From Hippopus hippopus (taxonomy: Eukaryota > Mollusca > Bivalvia > Cardiida > Cardiidae), in assembly GCA_946811185.2 (NCBI GenBank), contig OX328107.1, positions 45,436,360 to 45,500,359 on the forward strand: a stretch of 64,000 nucleotides of DNA. Reading direction: 5' to 3'. Positions 9,842 to 20,232 of the stretch are shown here, in pieces. Under the pieces are notes generated by a model. The model ran no database searches, had not been told where the DNA came from, and worked only from the letters and a program-made list of their open reading frames with translations. The stretch's first letter is position 1. Each line of letters begins with the position of its first letter. The position numbers were made by a program, and so were the translations under genes.

Positions 9842-10074
9842 CTCTTTACCAAGTGACAAAATTTTAAACTTGTCCATATTGAAAGCATTTGCAGATGAAA
9901 AATCATATGTTGCCATATTATTGTAATTTTTCTCTGATCGCATGGAAAACATTGTGGAAAGAGGAGAAAATATTGGTTACCAGCTGCTTACCAGCATTTT
10001 TTCCTTTTCCCAAAATGTTTTTAAAAAGCTTTGTTCCTCAAGGTCCTTAAAAGTGTGGATTGTGTGATAAAGGT
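9842..10074 (-). mobile_element. T221 copy with small duplication in the core
   Basis: TTAA at 9838-9841 and 10075-10078. The centre reads GGTTACCAGCTGCTTACC, an 11-base duplication of the turn, giving a 233-bp element. Confidence 0.9.
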
Positions 10075-10369
10075 TTAATCATATTAGGAAAATAAAAAAA
10101 TGATAAAAAGACAGTAATACTTTAAATTACTGGGATAACATCAAAGCTCGCGATTTACACAGTGTGAAAGTAGGATAATTACGGATCACATTCTTCCCCA
10201 TTGTCTAACCTGATTGGTCAATCAAACTGATTTTATGGAAACAGAGAACAACCCGTGGCAAATAAGGCCGACATGATTATCATCATATTGTTTCATTATC
10301 CCGCAATGAACCGAACGACCTCATTGACCTTGTATCACCTTGGGAAGTATTATGTGGGGAAATAAGTGC

Positions 10370-11395
10370 AAATTAGAGAAATAATAAGTATCAATTTTAT
10401 CCACAATCAGTGAGTAGAGTGCACTAGGTCTCTGTTATCCCTTTGCCAAACAAACCAGAGGTAAAAGCCTTTTGAAAAAAATGTGGGAAAAGTAGAAAAT
10501 GCTGGTAACCAGCATTTTCTACTTTTCCCACAATGTTTTCTACCCTGTCCAAGAACTTCATTTCATTTGTAACACTTCAAGGTATGTCGTCTGCAAAATT
10601 TAATGCTTTCCATTTGGAAGAGTCTTATGTTTTTCAGTGTGGTAAAGGGATATTGGGAGAGTCAGCAGACCCATAATGCAGTTCTTGGACTATTAGATTT
10701 ACCTCTTAATGAGATAACAAAATTTCAAACTTGTTCAAATAGAAAAACTTTTGCAGACGACAATTTTATTTAGAATCTGTGAGTAGAGTGCACTAGGTGT
10801 CAAGTTAATTTGGGGAGTCTGCAACCCCATAATGCAATATATACTATATATGTTAACATTTCACCAGGCGACAGAATTTTAAACTTGTTCTAATAGAAAG
10901 ACTTTTGCAGATGACAATTTTTATTTACAATCTGTGACTAGAGTGTACTAATTCTCTGCTATTGGGGAAGTCAGCAACCCCATAATGCAACTGATGGACC
11001 ACTATATAGAACTCTTAACGAGGCAACAAAATTTTAAACTTGTCTAAATAGGAAGACTTTTGCAGATGACAATTTTATCTAGAAAAAGTGAGTAGAGTGC
11101 ACTAGGTCTCAAGTTATTGTGGGAGTCAGCAACCGCATAATGCAATTCTCAGCTATTTATAATTACTATACATTAACTCTTCACTAGGCAAACTTGTCAA
11201 AACAGAAAGACTTTTGCAGATGACAATTTAGAATCAGTGAGTAGGGTGCACTAGGTCTCAAGTTATTGGGGAAGTCAGCAACCCCATAATGCAATTCGCC
11301 GACTAAGCGCTGCACGTTAACTCTCCACCAGACAGCAAAATTTTAAACTTTTCTAAATAGGAAGACTTTTGCAGACAAGGAGAAATTGCTTTTTC
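10370..11395. repeat. Tandem array, about 155-bp units containing a T221 left half
   Basis: GTGAGTAGAGTGCACTAG or a variant recurs at about 10408, 10777, 10932, 11096 and 11235. Spacing is about 140-165 bp once the T221 insertion at 10439-10649 is removed. Each unit has GGGGAAGTCAGCAACCCC, then ATAATGCAA, then a '-' T221 left part (CAAAATTTTAAACTTGT, GACTTTTGCAGATGAC). The array was therefore built by amplifying a segment that already held a T221 fragment. Confidence 0.85.
10439..10649 (+). mobile_element. T221 copy inside the 155-bp array
   Basis: CCCTTTGCCAAAC to GTGGTAAAGGG, inserted in the first array unit between CTCTGTTAT and ATATTGGGAG. Uninterrupted sister units read CTCTGCTATTGGGG (about 10955) and AAGTTAATTTGGGG (about 10803), giving a natural empty-site comparison. 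The core has a paired mutation (T10493 with A10521). Confidence 0.92.
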
Positions 11396-11399
11396 AGTG

Positions 11400-11860
11400 C
11401 CAAAAATAAATGGTTTTTGTGGGAAAAGGAGCAATAGTTTGTATAACCCAAAACTGGATAATTAGCCAAGAAATGAAACCTAAAGACAAGAGGGAGAAAT
11501 TTCACTGCTCATCACATTGATGTCAACAGTGTCCTTGCTGTTGTAATATAATCTATATCAATGTTTTTTTTGGGGGAACTTATTCCAATTTTTCTTTTCA
11601 TTGTATTTTTTATCTTCAGTATGCATGGCTTTTATAAAAATCATTGTTCCTTATTGAGAGCATACTGAGATGATAGAATATGGTGGGATTCATCTTTGAA
11701 AGGATAGAAAAAAAAGGTGTGGAATAAGGAAGAACATAGTAGCAATTCTCTTACTGTTTGTTTTAGATTTTTAAAGGTTGTAATCATAATCCTATTAGGA
11801 AAAAAAAATGACAGGTGGTAGTACAGCGTGTAGAAAATATTAAAGACTGTTAAAGCGCCG
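11400..11860. other. Unassigned spacer
   Basis: Bases 11385-11435 hold T221 core scraps (GTGGGAAAAGGAGCAATAG). The rest, including a hydrophobic reading on the minus strand at 11641-11871, shows no recognisable gene. Confidence 0.4.
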
Positions 11861-11861
11861 T

Positions 11862-12440
11862 TCATGAACAAGAATCGTGGACAGTTCCTAAACTCTGCAT
11901 GAACTACACATTGGACAAATAGTTCATTAAGTAGTTAGAGAACTGGTCACAACCTAAAATCCTTGATAGATTCATGAACTAGATAAAGAAATGTTCATTC
12001 AGTTCACATTGTCTTCAAAAACCATTTTCATGAACTCTGCATGAACAGTTTATGACACATTCGAGTGCAAGGTTCATGAACTTTGCATGAACAGTTTTTG
12101 ACATTGTAATGAATCATGTTCATGAACTTTCATACAAAGCATTTGATACCTTCATGAATCATGTTCATCAACTTGCATGAACAATTTCTGATACTTTAGA
12201 TAACCATGAAATGTGATTATTGAATAATTAACCATTTACTGTGATCATAAACTGTGAATGAAGAGTTTTTTACACTTTCATGAATCATGTTCATGAACTT
12301 GTTTCAACAAGTTTTGAGACTTTAATTGACCATGTTCATGAACCATGCATGACAATTTTATTTTATGTATATGAATAATATTCATGAACTTTGCATGAAC
12401 ATTCTTTAGCGCTTTAATGAACTATGCCCATGAATTGTGT
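11862..12440. repeat. 46-bp minisatellite (TTCATGAACTTTGCATGAAC type)
   Basis: CATGAACTTTGC-like units start at about 12029, 12075, 12121, 12166, 12246, 12292, 12337, 12383 and 12429, spaced 45-46 bp with one double step. Earlier, more degenerate units reach back to about 11862. Each unit holds short palindromes such as TTCATGAA. Confidence 0.9.
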
Positions 12441-12492
12441 ATGAACTTTTTTTTTTTTTTTTTTTAAAAAAACCCCTTTCATAAATCATTAA

Positions 12493-12855
12493 AGGCCCAG
12501 TAAAGGCCAAAATATCAAAGCAGGTGTCATAATACATTTAAATTTAAATCATACCATGTAAAAGTATGAAAAATAATGTGGAGATGACAGTCTGTTATCG
12601 TGTGGTCAGGCATATGTTAGTCGCTGGCAGAAAAAAGAATTTTAAAATCAGGCAAAAGAATAATCAAAAGACACAGCTACCTGGCAGGTTTTAACCTAGT
12701 TTTAAAATTAATTTCTCTTAGCAACTAACACTTGGACCGACCATACAATGACAGATTGTCATCTTCACAATAATTTCCATACTTTTAAATGGTATGATAA
12801 AAATTCAAATGCATTTAAACACCCAATTTGTTTACTTTTGGGCTTTATTGTTACT
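12493..12855. mobile_element. T363 fold-back element between TTAA sites
   Basis: TTAA at 12489-12492 and 12856-12859. Left end AAGGCCCAGTAAAGGCCAAA, mirrored loosely by TTTTGGGCTTTATTGTTACT. Inside, the two halves are long imperfect inverted repeats (AAATCATACCATGTAAAAG ... CTTTTAAATGGTATGAT; AGTCGCTGGCAG ... TTAGCAACTAAC). It splits the 46-bp array; T-runs (about 12447-12465 and 12865-12882) lie on both sides. Same length as the copy at 16.6 kb. Confidence 0.9.
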
Positions 12856-12882
12856 TTAACCCTTTTTTTTTTTTTTTTTTTT

Positions 12883-13075
12883 AGAACTGTTCATGTACAA
12901 AAGTCCTTGATAGGTTCATGAACTAGTTAAAGAAATGATAATGTGGTTCACATGTTCATAAACTGTGTCCATGAACTGTGCACGAACAGTTATTGATACC
13001 TTCAGAAACTATTTTCAAGCACCTAGCATTAACAGTCTTAATACTTTCATAAACCATGTTCATGAACTGTAAATT
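12883..13075. repeat. 46-bp minisatellite, continued after T363
   Basis: Units such as GGTTCATGAACTAG, CATGAACTGTGCACGAACAG and ACCATGTTCATGAACTG resume directly after the fold-back element, showing the array was once continuous. Confidence 0.8.
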
Positions 13076-13114
13076 TGTCAATTCTGCAAAGACTTTCAAG
13101 AAAGACAAGTTTAA

Positions 13115-13327
13115 CCCTTTACAAAATGACAAAATTGACCAGATTGAAAGCATTTGCAGATGACAAATTCAGTGTCACCCAAACAAAGGGAATTCTCTTT
13201 GAAAGGGTAGAAAAAAATGTTGGTAAAGGAGAAAATGCTGGTAACCAGCATTTTCTCCTTTACCCACAATTTTTTCAAAAGCTTCCTTTCTCAGAGTTGC
13301 TTAAACACAGGATTGTATGGTAACAGG
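13115..13327 (-). mobile_element. T221 copy with paired core mutation
   Basis: TTAA at 13111-13114 and 13328-13331. Core carries T13224 and A13262 at mirror positions (GGTAAAGGAG / CTCCTTTACC). Confidence 0.92.
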
Positions 13328-13364
13328 TTAAAATATGTTTTCTAGTAAAGACTAGGCATTCACT

Positions 13365-13650
13365 AATTTAAGTCCCAAAAGCAGCCAAAAGTAAACAATG
13401 CTGATATTAATTTAAATCATACTTTTTTAAAGTATAGAAATTATTGTGAAGATGACATTCTGTTATTGTACTGTCAGTCCAAGTGTGAATTGCTCGCAGA
13501 AAAATGAATCTTCAAATTAGGCAAAAAGTTGACAAGTTGCTCTATTTTTTTTGTTTACTTTACCTAATTTTGAAAATCATTTTTCTGTCATGCATTTTAA
13601 CACCTTCTTTGTTTACTTTTGGCTGCTACTGGGCCCTGAAAGAAATGGAT
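13365..13650. mobile_element. T363-related fold-back, diverged
   Basis: Begins TTAAGTCCCAAAAGCAGCC and closes with TTTGGCTGCTACTGGGCCC. Internal ATTTAAATCATAC, AAGATGACATTCTGTTAT and CAGAAAAATGAATC parallel the T363 copies. Ends differ in detail, so a sister subfamily. Confidence 0.65.
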
Positions 13651-13659
13651 ATCAGTGCA

Positions 13660-14440
13660 GATATATAAGTGCATATATGGTATCCTTTTTAAATCCACGA
13701 GACTTGTAACAATATGCAGTTTTCCATTACTTTGCACGTACTTTAGAAAAGTGCCAAAAAAGTAGGCTTCTCCTTTCATCTGCAAGTTTTAGAACTGTGT
13801 CATGTTAGTTGTTTTCGAGTCCCACATCTGAAACTGCTGTCAAGTGAACTTGACCCATTATAACACCATATGCTCTGTCTAGCTACATGTCATATACTCA
13901 TTAACCTCCTACAGCCCTGGAACCTACGTAAATTGCTTTTGTTGATATTGTAGGTCAAGATCAAACTGCACAGAATGTGCAGTCTGGTAATAGGTCCACA
14001 TTGCCTGCTTCTTTGAAAATACAAAAAACTTGCGAAAAGAACCTAAAAATTGCAATGTTTCGGATGTTTTTCTTCTTGTGAAGACCATCATTACTTCAGC
14101 ACCGTAGGTTTAAGTTTTCAGATCTTAATCTTATATTTATCACATAACTCCCCTTGTTTTCAATGTAAGACAGCCATTAAGAATTTTCATGTCATACACA
14201 CCTGTGAGATAAGAAAGTAGTGCCACATTTGTTCAACATGCTGCAATAAATATGCCTCATTTCTAAAACTTTGCTGACCAAGATCCTGTTTGAAATTGAC
14301 TATCAAAACTGATGATTGTGACAAAGCTGCAAATTTTAGTATTTTTAGATGCAAAACTGTTACGTGCAAGTTTCTTTGGAACTATTTTTTGTGCAAAACC
14401 TATCAAAGAAACAAATAGGCTTTATATAAATATCAATACT
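13660..14440. other. Mostly unique spacer with one PB57
   Basis: A PB57 hairpin lies at 13952-14009 (GTCAAGATCAAACTGCAC / TGTGCAGTCTGG). Nothing else is recognised; no ORF of interest. Confidence 0.5.
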
Positions 14441-14449
14441 CATGCCTTA

Positions 14450-14596
14450 AAATTGATGATACTTTTATGTGAAGAGTAGAAACATTGTGGAAATGAGAAA
14501 ATTGATGGTTACAAGCATTTTCTCCTTTTCCAACAATGATTTCAAAAGCCTTCTTCATCAACAGTGTTAAAACTCTGGATTACGACTGGAAAAGGG
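14450..14596 (-). mobile_element. T221, left end lost
   Basis: From GATGATACTTTTATG through a decayed core (GAAAATTGATGGTTACAAGC) to CTGGAAAAGGG. Confidence 0.7.
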
Positions 14597-14624
14597 TTGT
14601 CATGTACAGAGGAATCAAGCAGTT

Positions 14625-14870
14625 ATGTGAGATCAAACCACAGCACGGCCAAAGGCTTTCCAAGGAATGGTGATAGTCACTACTGCAGGATGGATTTCTT
14701 TTTAACCTGTTGACATTGATATGATTCTGGTTTTGTCAGATAGGTGGCAGTAATTTGTAAAGTATAGTGCAAAGCATTGGTGATAGAAACTCCAGGAAAG
14801 CTTGGATTGATACACCAACCACTTTATTAAGACTGATATTATGTTGAAAATGGAGTTAAACATCAAACAC
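14625..14870 (+). mobile_element. SINE-1 copy, diverged
   Basis: GATCAAACCACAGCACGGCC (B-box region), CCAAGGAATGGTGATAGTC, AGAAACTCCAGGAAAGC, TTGATACACC and TGGAGTTAAACATCAAAC follow in SINE-1 order. The mid part is interrupted or replaced. Confidence 0.65.
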
Positions 14871-15059
14871 ACAATTTACTTTTCATGTCTTGCACTTGTT
14901 TTTAATTGGTCTAAAATTAGCCAGCACAGAAAAAGTGTGAACCCATAATTACAATGTGACAGAAGTCTATACCATAATAATAACCTTTGCTGTAAAAAAT
15001 CCCAGAAAAAGGTTCTCCAGACTGTCATAATAACAGGAAGCTACTTTGAAATATATCAA

Positions 15060-15274
15060 CTCTTCACTAGACAACAAAATTTAAGACATGTCAGTATTGA
15101 AAACATACGACTAGAAATCAAATATAGCTTGAATGGTATCTGTCTTTAACAGAGAAAAAAACATTGTGTAAAAAGGAGAATATGCTGGCTACCAGCATTT
15201 TCTCCTTTTTCTGCAATGTTTTCAAAAGCACTCTACCTTTGGTTTAACAACAAACAAGATCATTTGGTTAAGGG
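15060..15274 (-). mobile_element. T221 copy
   Basis: Preceded by ATCAA, starts CTCTTCACTAGACAAC, ends TTGGTTAAGGG. Core has an ACCAGC/GCTGGC turn, several arm mismatches. Confidence 0.85.
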
Positions 15275-15279
15275 ATGAA

Positions 15280-16160
15280 TATACTCTGACTTCACATATT
15301 ACTTCTTATGACTGATAAAATGTCAATCCTGGAAGTGATTACAGCAATTATACTTTTCTGCATTTGTACAACCCTACCATCAGTAGCATTTGAAAAATCT
15401 TATAACAGCAAAGTCTTTTCTACAAACAAAAAATGAAGGGGGATTTTACCCCCTCCATCTAAAAAATAGGTGGGACAATTTTTGAAAACATATAGCTCAT
15501 ACATTATCTTCCGCTAGATGGCGTTCTACAAATACACTTCTATCTAATTTGGGCATTCTGGGTACAGAACCGGACTACTTTTCAAAACAACAACCGTTAA
15601 TTTGAATTTCAAAATGAAACAAACATTTACTCAATAAAACGCTACCTGGTACGATTCACTCAGCTATGATAGGCTAGCATGTAACCTATGCATCGGCCGT
15701 TTATTAAAACAGCCCCTACATGCTTGGGTAATAGGCTAATAGCTTCGGTATAAGCCCTACTTTTCCCAGGTATACTGGGATGGGTGATGCGTCATAGCAG
15801 ACAGGTCGAATCTTCGAAGAATATGACATGCGCAGACAACGATAGCTCATATAACAGACATTTTTTTCCTATCTAAGACATGTATACACAGTACTTCAGT
15901 AGACTTACTGACCTGTTTATATGTCAGAAGACAGTTTTCTGAAATATTCTTCTCCTGAAAATAAATTCATTTATGGAAAATAGATAAAAGACATTTTGAA
16001 ATCCATTCTAATAAAATTTATTACAATACCAGTAGTCTAAGTAAAGTGGGCTGTTTTGGACGGCGTCATTTTGGGAGTGGGCTTTTTTTACCCACTTCCT
16101 ATCAAGGAAGGTTACTTTAATGGACTTCAGATCTTGCAAAACTACTTCTGCAATGATGCT
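15280..16160. other. Repeat-poor, CpG-richer stretch
   Basis: 15490-15860 holds many CpGs (CATCGGCCG, GGTCGAATCTTCGAAG) in an otherwise AT-rich window and no recognised repeat. It includes a CTCF-like motif at 15510-15526. Could be a regulatory region or non-coding exon; no ORF supports a gene. Confidence 0.35.
15510..15526 (+). promoter_or_regulatory. CTCF-like motif
   Basis: TCCGCTAGATGGCGTTC matches most of the animal CTCF core (CC-N-S-Y-AG-R-K-GGCG). Two positions differ from the vertebrate consensus. A single motif match is weak evidence of binding. Confidence 0.3.
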
Positions 16161-16171
16161 GTTCCGTTTAA

Positions 16172-16393
16172 CCCTTCACCACACAATCTGAGTTTTAACG
16201 ACCCTAAAAGAGATATCTTTTGAAAACATGGTGGGAAAAGGAGAAAATGCTGGTAACCAGCATTTTCTCCTTTTCTCTAAATGTTTTCCTACCTTTCATT
16301 AAAAAAATCCAGTCATTTTATCCACAATTAATTAGTCATCAACAAAATGCTTCCATATTTGGGCAAATCTAAGATTTTGTCCTTTGGTAAAAA
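16172..16393 (+). mobile_element. T221, near full length (222 bp)
   Basis: TTAA at 16168-16171; ends GGTAAAAAG before TTGA. Starts CCCTTCACCACACAATC. Confidence 0.92.
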
Positions 16394-16602
16394 GTTGAAA
16401 CAGCCGTTTTTCCACCAGGCAAGAGTAAATTCTGATTCCTCACAGTACGGCTATCCATGCATTTTTTTAGTTTCTTTATCCAGAACATCACATTAAATAA
16501 TTCTTTCCAAAAACCACTGTGGATTTGATTTCTGCAGCTGGCCACTGGATGAGACATTAAACCTTGGTCCCTTGTGTCAATGCTATACAATGAGCATGTT
16601 AA

Positions 16603-16966
16603 AGGCCCAGTAAAGGCCAAAATATCAAAGCAGGTGTCATAATACATTTAAATTTAAATCATACCATTTAAAAGTAAGGAAAATATTGTGGAGATAACAG
16701 TCTGTTATCGTGTGGTTGGGCCATATGTTAGTCGCTGGCAGAAAAATAAATTTTAAATCAGGCAAAAAGTAAACAAAAGACACAGCTACCTGGCAGGTTT
16801 TAACCAAGGTTTGTAATTAATTTCTCTGTCAGCGACTAACACTTGGACCAACAGAACAATGACAAATTATCATCTTCACAATAATTTCCATACTTTTAAA
16901 AGGTATGATATAAGTTTAAATGCATTTAAACACCCGCTTTGTTTACATTTGGCCTTTATTATTACT
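16603..16966. mobile_element. T363 fold-back element, second full copy (364 bp)
   Basis: TTAA at 16599-16602 and 16967-16970. Left end AAGGCCCAGTAAAGGCC; right end TTTGGCCTTTATTATTACT. Colinear with the 12.5-kb copy throughout, including TGTGGTTGGGCCATATG and CACAGCTACCTGGCAGG. Equal length and TTAA flanks in two independent sites define the element. Confidence 0.92.
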
Positions 16967-17052
16967 TTAAAGAATCATGCATAACTTAGTATGGGCTTCG
17001 TCCTGTATCCTGCACTATCCCCATAATTAAAATAACAGTCGTCTGGATAAAT

Positions 17053-17070
17053 TGCCCATATGGGCAATTG
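17053..17070. other. Perfect 18-bp palindrome
   Basis: ATTGCCCATATGGGCAAT, self-complementary without a loop. Isolated and of unknown meaning. Confidence 0.6.
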
Positions 17071-17213
17071 GTGGTGAAAATAATTATCTACCCTCGTTAC
17101 CTCTGGCTGCTTTCCGGTACTATCATAGTGGAACAAATCGTTCAGCATCTTTTTCTGTCAGCACTGGTTTTAAAAAGGAGACATCATAAATCACAGACAA
17201 GATAACTAGTTAA

Positions 17214-17435
17214 CCCTTTATCACACAATCCAGACTTTTGATGACCTTGAAAAAGAAAGCTTCTGAAAAACATTGTGGGAAAAGGAGAAAATGCTGCTAA
17301 CCAGCATTTTCTCCTTTTCCCACTATGTTTTCACTGCTATTAAAATCAAATTTTACGTTTTGAGCTACATTTAATTTGTCATCTGTAAATGCTTTCAATT
17401 TGGACGAGGCTAAAATTTTGGTATTTGGTATAGAG
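17214..17435 (+). mobile_element. T221, full length (222 bp)
   Basis: TTAA at 17210-17213. Starts CCCTTTATCACACAATCC; ends GGTATAGAG before TTTT. Core centre GCTAACC. Confidence 0.92.
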
Positions 17436-17807
17436 TTTTATCAGCAGACGACTTTGAAAATATCCTTCTAAAGTGAACATGATCAAACTATTATGAGGTC
17501 TTAATAAATTCACATAAAACAGTGTGGCAAAAGGTGAAACTACTTTTTAAGAACAGTTCTATCATAATGATTAACAAAGTTGTCTGCTGCTGTATTACCC
17601 GAAAAAGTCGACTGCCGGAGATAATGACGTAAAGCTAGTTTCCAGACACCATAAGCCATCATTACACATCTATCTAAGGCTGTCATTTATAATTATATTC
17701 TTATTATAGATTAGTATCAGAAAGTTGAGTTTTTGCAGATTTTCATTTTCACTTACATCCAATTATTTTCTTTTTTTTTAATAATTTCTGGCTGCTTTTT
17801 TCTTCTA

Positions 17808-18016
17808 CCCCTTCACCACACAATCCCGAGGTTTAACAACCTTGTGGAAGAAGGCTTTTGAGAACACTTTGGGATAAGAAGAAAATGCTGGTTACCAGCA
17901 TTTTCTCCTTTTCCCAAAATGTTTTCTACCCTTTTAATGACAATGTCAAATCACTGAGCCACATTTGATTTGTCATCTGCAAATGCTTGCAATTTGGACA
18001 AGTCTAAAATGTTGTT
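17808..18016 (+). mobile_element. T221, right end lost
   Basis: CCCCTTCACCACACAATCCC to AAGTCTAAAATGTTG; then AT-rich sequence instead of the terminal repeat. Core around GGTTACC. Confidence 0.85.
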
Positions 18017-18038
18017 TACAGTAATAATAAATAATTAA

Positions 18039-18245
18039 ATTCCATACCTAATCCAGATTGAAAGCATTACCATGCAGATGAAAAAATAAAAGTGACTAGA
18101 AAATTGAAATTTATTTTGGGATAAGTGGAAAATATTGTAGGAAAAGGAGAAAATGCTGGTTACCAGCATTTTCTCCTATTCCAACAATGTTTTCAAATGT
18201 TTTCCTTCTCACAGCCATAAAAACTCGGGATTGTGTGGCAAAGGG
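18039..18245 (-). mobile_element. T221 copy
   Basis: TTAA at 18035-18038 and 18246-18249. Left end shortened (ATTCCATACCTAATCC). Core good. Ends GTGGCAAAGGG. Confidence 0.88.
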
Positions 18246-18348
18246 TTAACACTTGACAGCTGATTAGTTTTCGAATAATGAGAACATTTTTCAGTTGTGT
18301 TTTTAGGGGAGTGTAGATCAAGGTAGAACTGCAGTCAAAGCTCTGTCC

Positions 18349-18716
18349 ACCGTCTACCACATAGTCCTGATTTTATTGACTCTGAAGAGAAGACTTTTGA
18401 AATGTTGTGGGAAAAGAATTGATTGATTTATTGCATGGTGTTTAACACTGTTTTCAATATTCTTTCAGTTATATTTTGGCATCTAGTGCACCTATCCATA
18501 TTGTGCACAATATTGTTTCCAAGCCACATAACCAGTGTTGAAACAATAGTCAGGTGAAAAAAGGAGAAAATGCTAGTAACAAGCATTTTCTCAGTTTCCT
18601 ACAATGTTTTCTAGCATTTAGAAGATAATTCTCAGCATTTGAATCACAATTAAACTGTTCATCTGCAAATGTCCTAAATTTGGGTAAGTCCGAAATGTTG
18701 TCGTTTGGTAAAAGCG
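18349..18716 (+). mobile_element. T221 interrupted by a SINE tail
   Basis: Left part CGTCTACCACATAGTCC ... TTGTGGGAAAAG (to about 18418). Right part from GTGAAAAAAGGAGAAAATG (18554) to TTTGGTAAAAGCG. Subtracting the insert leaves about 223-233 bp. Confidence 0.8.
18419..18553 (-). mobile_element. SINE-1 tail inserted in T221
   Basis: Minus-strand reading gives the SINE-1 3' region, with GGTGCACTAG and GAAAACAGTGTTAAACACC, then a TCAATC-type tail. Flanks GTGGGAAAAG / GTGAAAAAAG are a plausible decayed target duplication. Confidence 0.72.
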
Positions 18717-18790
18717 TTATAAGTAGCGAGCAGACCCTGGATCACAAGCATTTTCTCCTTTTCCTACAATGATGTATGCTTAAGAATGAA

Positions 18791-19029
18791 CCCTTTACCA
18801 AACAATACCAAGATTAAACAAACATGAGAAAGATGACTTTTGAAAATGTTGTAGGAAAAGGAGAAAATGCTGCTAACCAACATTCTATGCTGTTAACCAG
18901 CATTGTCTCCTTTTTGTACAATGTTTTCTAGCATTTAGAAGATATTTTAATCTCATCATTTTAATTACAATTTAATTGTCTGCAAATGTTCTAAATGTGG
19001 ACAAGTCCAAAATTTTGTCCTTTGGCAAA
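18791..19029 (+). mobile_element. T221 copy with core duplication
   Basis: Starts CCCTTTACCAAACAATACC; the core turn is repeated (GCTGCTAACCAACATTC then GCTGTTAACCAGC). Ends TTTGGCAAA directly against the next copy. Confidence 0.85.
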
Positions 19030-19248
19030 CCCTTTTCCATATAATCCTGAGTTTTAACAACCCTGAGAAAGAGGGCTCTTGAAAACATTATGGGAAAAGA
19101 AGAAAATGCTGGTGACCAGCATTTTCTTCTTTTCTCACAAACTTTTCTATCCTTTCTGATACAAATCCCGTCACTTGAACCATATAAATTGTCATCTGCA
19201 AATGCTTGGATATTGGACCAGTCTAAGATTTTATCTTCTAGTATAGAG
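19030..19248 (+). mobile_element. T221 copy with paired core mutation
   Basis: Starts CCCTTTTCCATATAATCC with no TTAA between it and the previous copy; TTAA at 19249-19252. A19100 and T19128 are mirror-paired changes. Confidence 0.88.
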
Positions 19249-19254
19249 TTAATA

Positions 19255-20020
19255 AGTAGCAAGCAGGTCTCTGGATCACAGAATAAACCTGTCACTTTAA
19301 AAGTGATAAAAGGGTAACAATGCTTCAAATTCTAGGGACTACTTTTACTGAAGATAAAAGGTTTTTGTACTTGAGCTGATAAAAACCCTAGACAATGTCA
19401 ATGGGGTTGATAAACATTAAGAGCCCTCAGGATTTGAAGGGTTACCCCCCTTTGTTATCAGAGAGACAATATGTTTTATCTGATAAATCCATGAAAGCAT
19501 AGCTACTGGTAGAAAATCTTATTGTAATAGGTTGACAAGCAGGGAAAGGTTTCCTAATTTCTCCATTATTGTGGAGTCAATGAAAAATGATTTCTTTTTT
19601 CTGGTTTTATCTTTTTTCTGCAACAAGTAGCTCCAGCATAGAAATGCCAAAGCCAGAATACTCAAGAGAGCAGAAATTGCTGTACAAAAATTTAGAAACA
19701 TACAAGAATAAAATGAGCTAAAGCACTAGATGCAAGTTTCATTGGTTGGCCACCAGTGAGAATGGTAATGTGGGTGCTTTTCCATAGAAAATTCGAAAAA
19801 GGAACCCAATCATGTCAAAAATATATTTGGGGATACCATCTGGTTCAAGTTCCTCTTTTCAAAGTTAAGCCTTAATCTGCTAAACTAGTGAAATGGAACT
19901 TTGAAGTAAATATCTTCTGTAATAACAGAAATATGAAAAAATACCAATGTTTCGCAAGACCATGAGTCAGCCAACAACAGGACCATAAGAATACCTTGAC
20001 ATTTTCTTGAAAAAGATCCA
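19255..20020. other. Repeat-poor stretch
   Basis: No family member is seen. A minus-strand ORF with a hydrophobic helix lies at 19519-19701. 19880-19930 (GAACTTTGAAGTAAATATC) recalls the family at 36.3 and 51.7 kb. Confidence 0.4.
19519..19701 (-). CDS. Possible exon with one membrane helix (doubtful)
   Basis: The 60-residue reading has about 20 hydrophobic residues (ISALLSILALAFLCWSYLL) followed by a basic stretch (KKDKTRKKK), the layout of a single-pass membrane segment with cytosolic tail. Upstream on the minus strand, TTCTAAATTTTTGTACAG is a reasonable splice acceptor, which would begin an exon inside this ORF. It ends in TAA with no AATAAA close by. I recognise no family; chance is as likely. 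Confidence 0.17.
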   Translation of the reverse strand: MFLNFCTAISALLSILALAFLCWSYLLQKKDKTRKKKSFFIDSTIMEKLGNLSLLVNLLQ

Positions 20021-20025
20021 TTTAA

Positions 20026-20132
20026 GATCTACAGCCCCTGATTCTCATATGAAAAGACGGACGCTGCTGAGATTGGCCGAATAGCTTTTACGAAAACGTC
20101 GATGTTTACTAATGAGTTAGGGGCTGTAGACC
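20026..20132. mobile_element. T107 element between TTAA sites, complete
   Basis: TTAA at 20022-20025 and 20133-20136. Inverted ends of about 22 bases: GATCTACAGCCCCTGATTC left, and AGTTAGGGGCTGTAGACC right. Middle has GGCCGAATAGCTTTTACG. Third TTAA-flanked family in the window. Confidence 0.88.
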
Positions 20133-20137
20133 TTAAA

Positions 20138-20232
20138 AGTGGATGGTGAAAATACTAATTTTTCTTGGGGAAATTGGTGAAAATAGTACTGTTTCTTGAA
20201 AAATTAGTGAAAATACTATTTTTTCTATCACT
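20138..20232. repeat. Short tandem repeat, about 32 bp x 3
   Basis: GGTGAAAATACTAATTTTTC and two variants (GGTGAAAATAGTACTG, AGTGAAAATACTATTTTTTC) in direct succession beside T107. Confidence 0.75.

Noticed and set aside
10370..11395. CRISPR-like regularly spaced repeats
   Set aside because: Units are about 155 bp, direct and degenerate throughout; no short conserved repeat with unique spacers, and the genome is eukaryotic.
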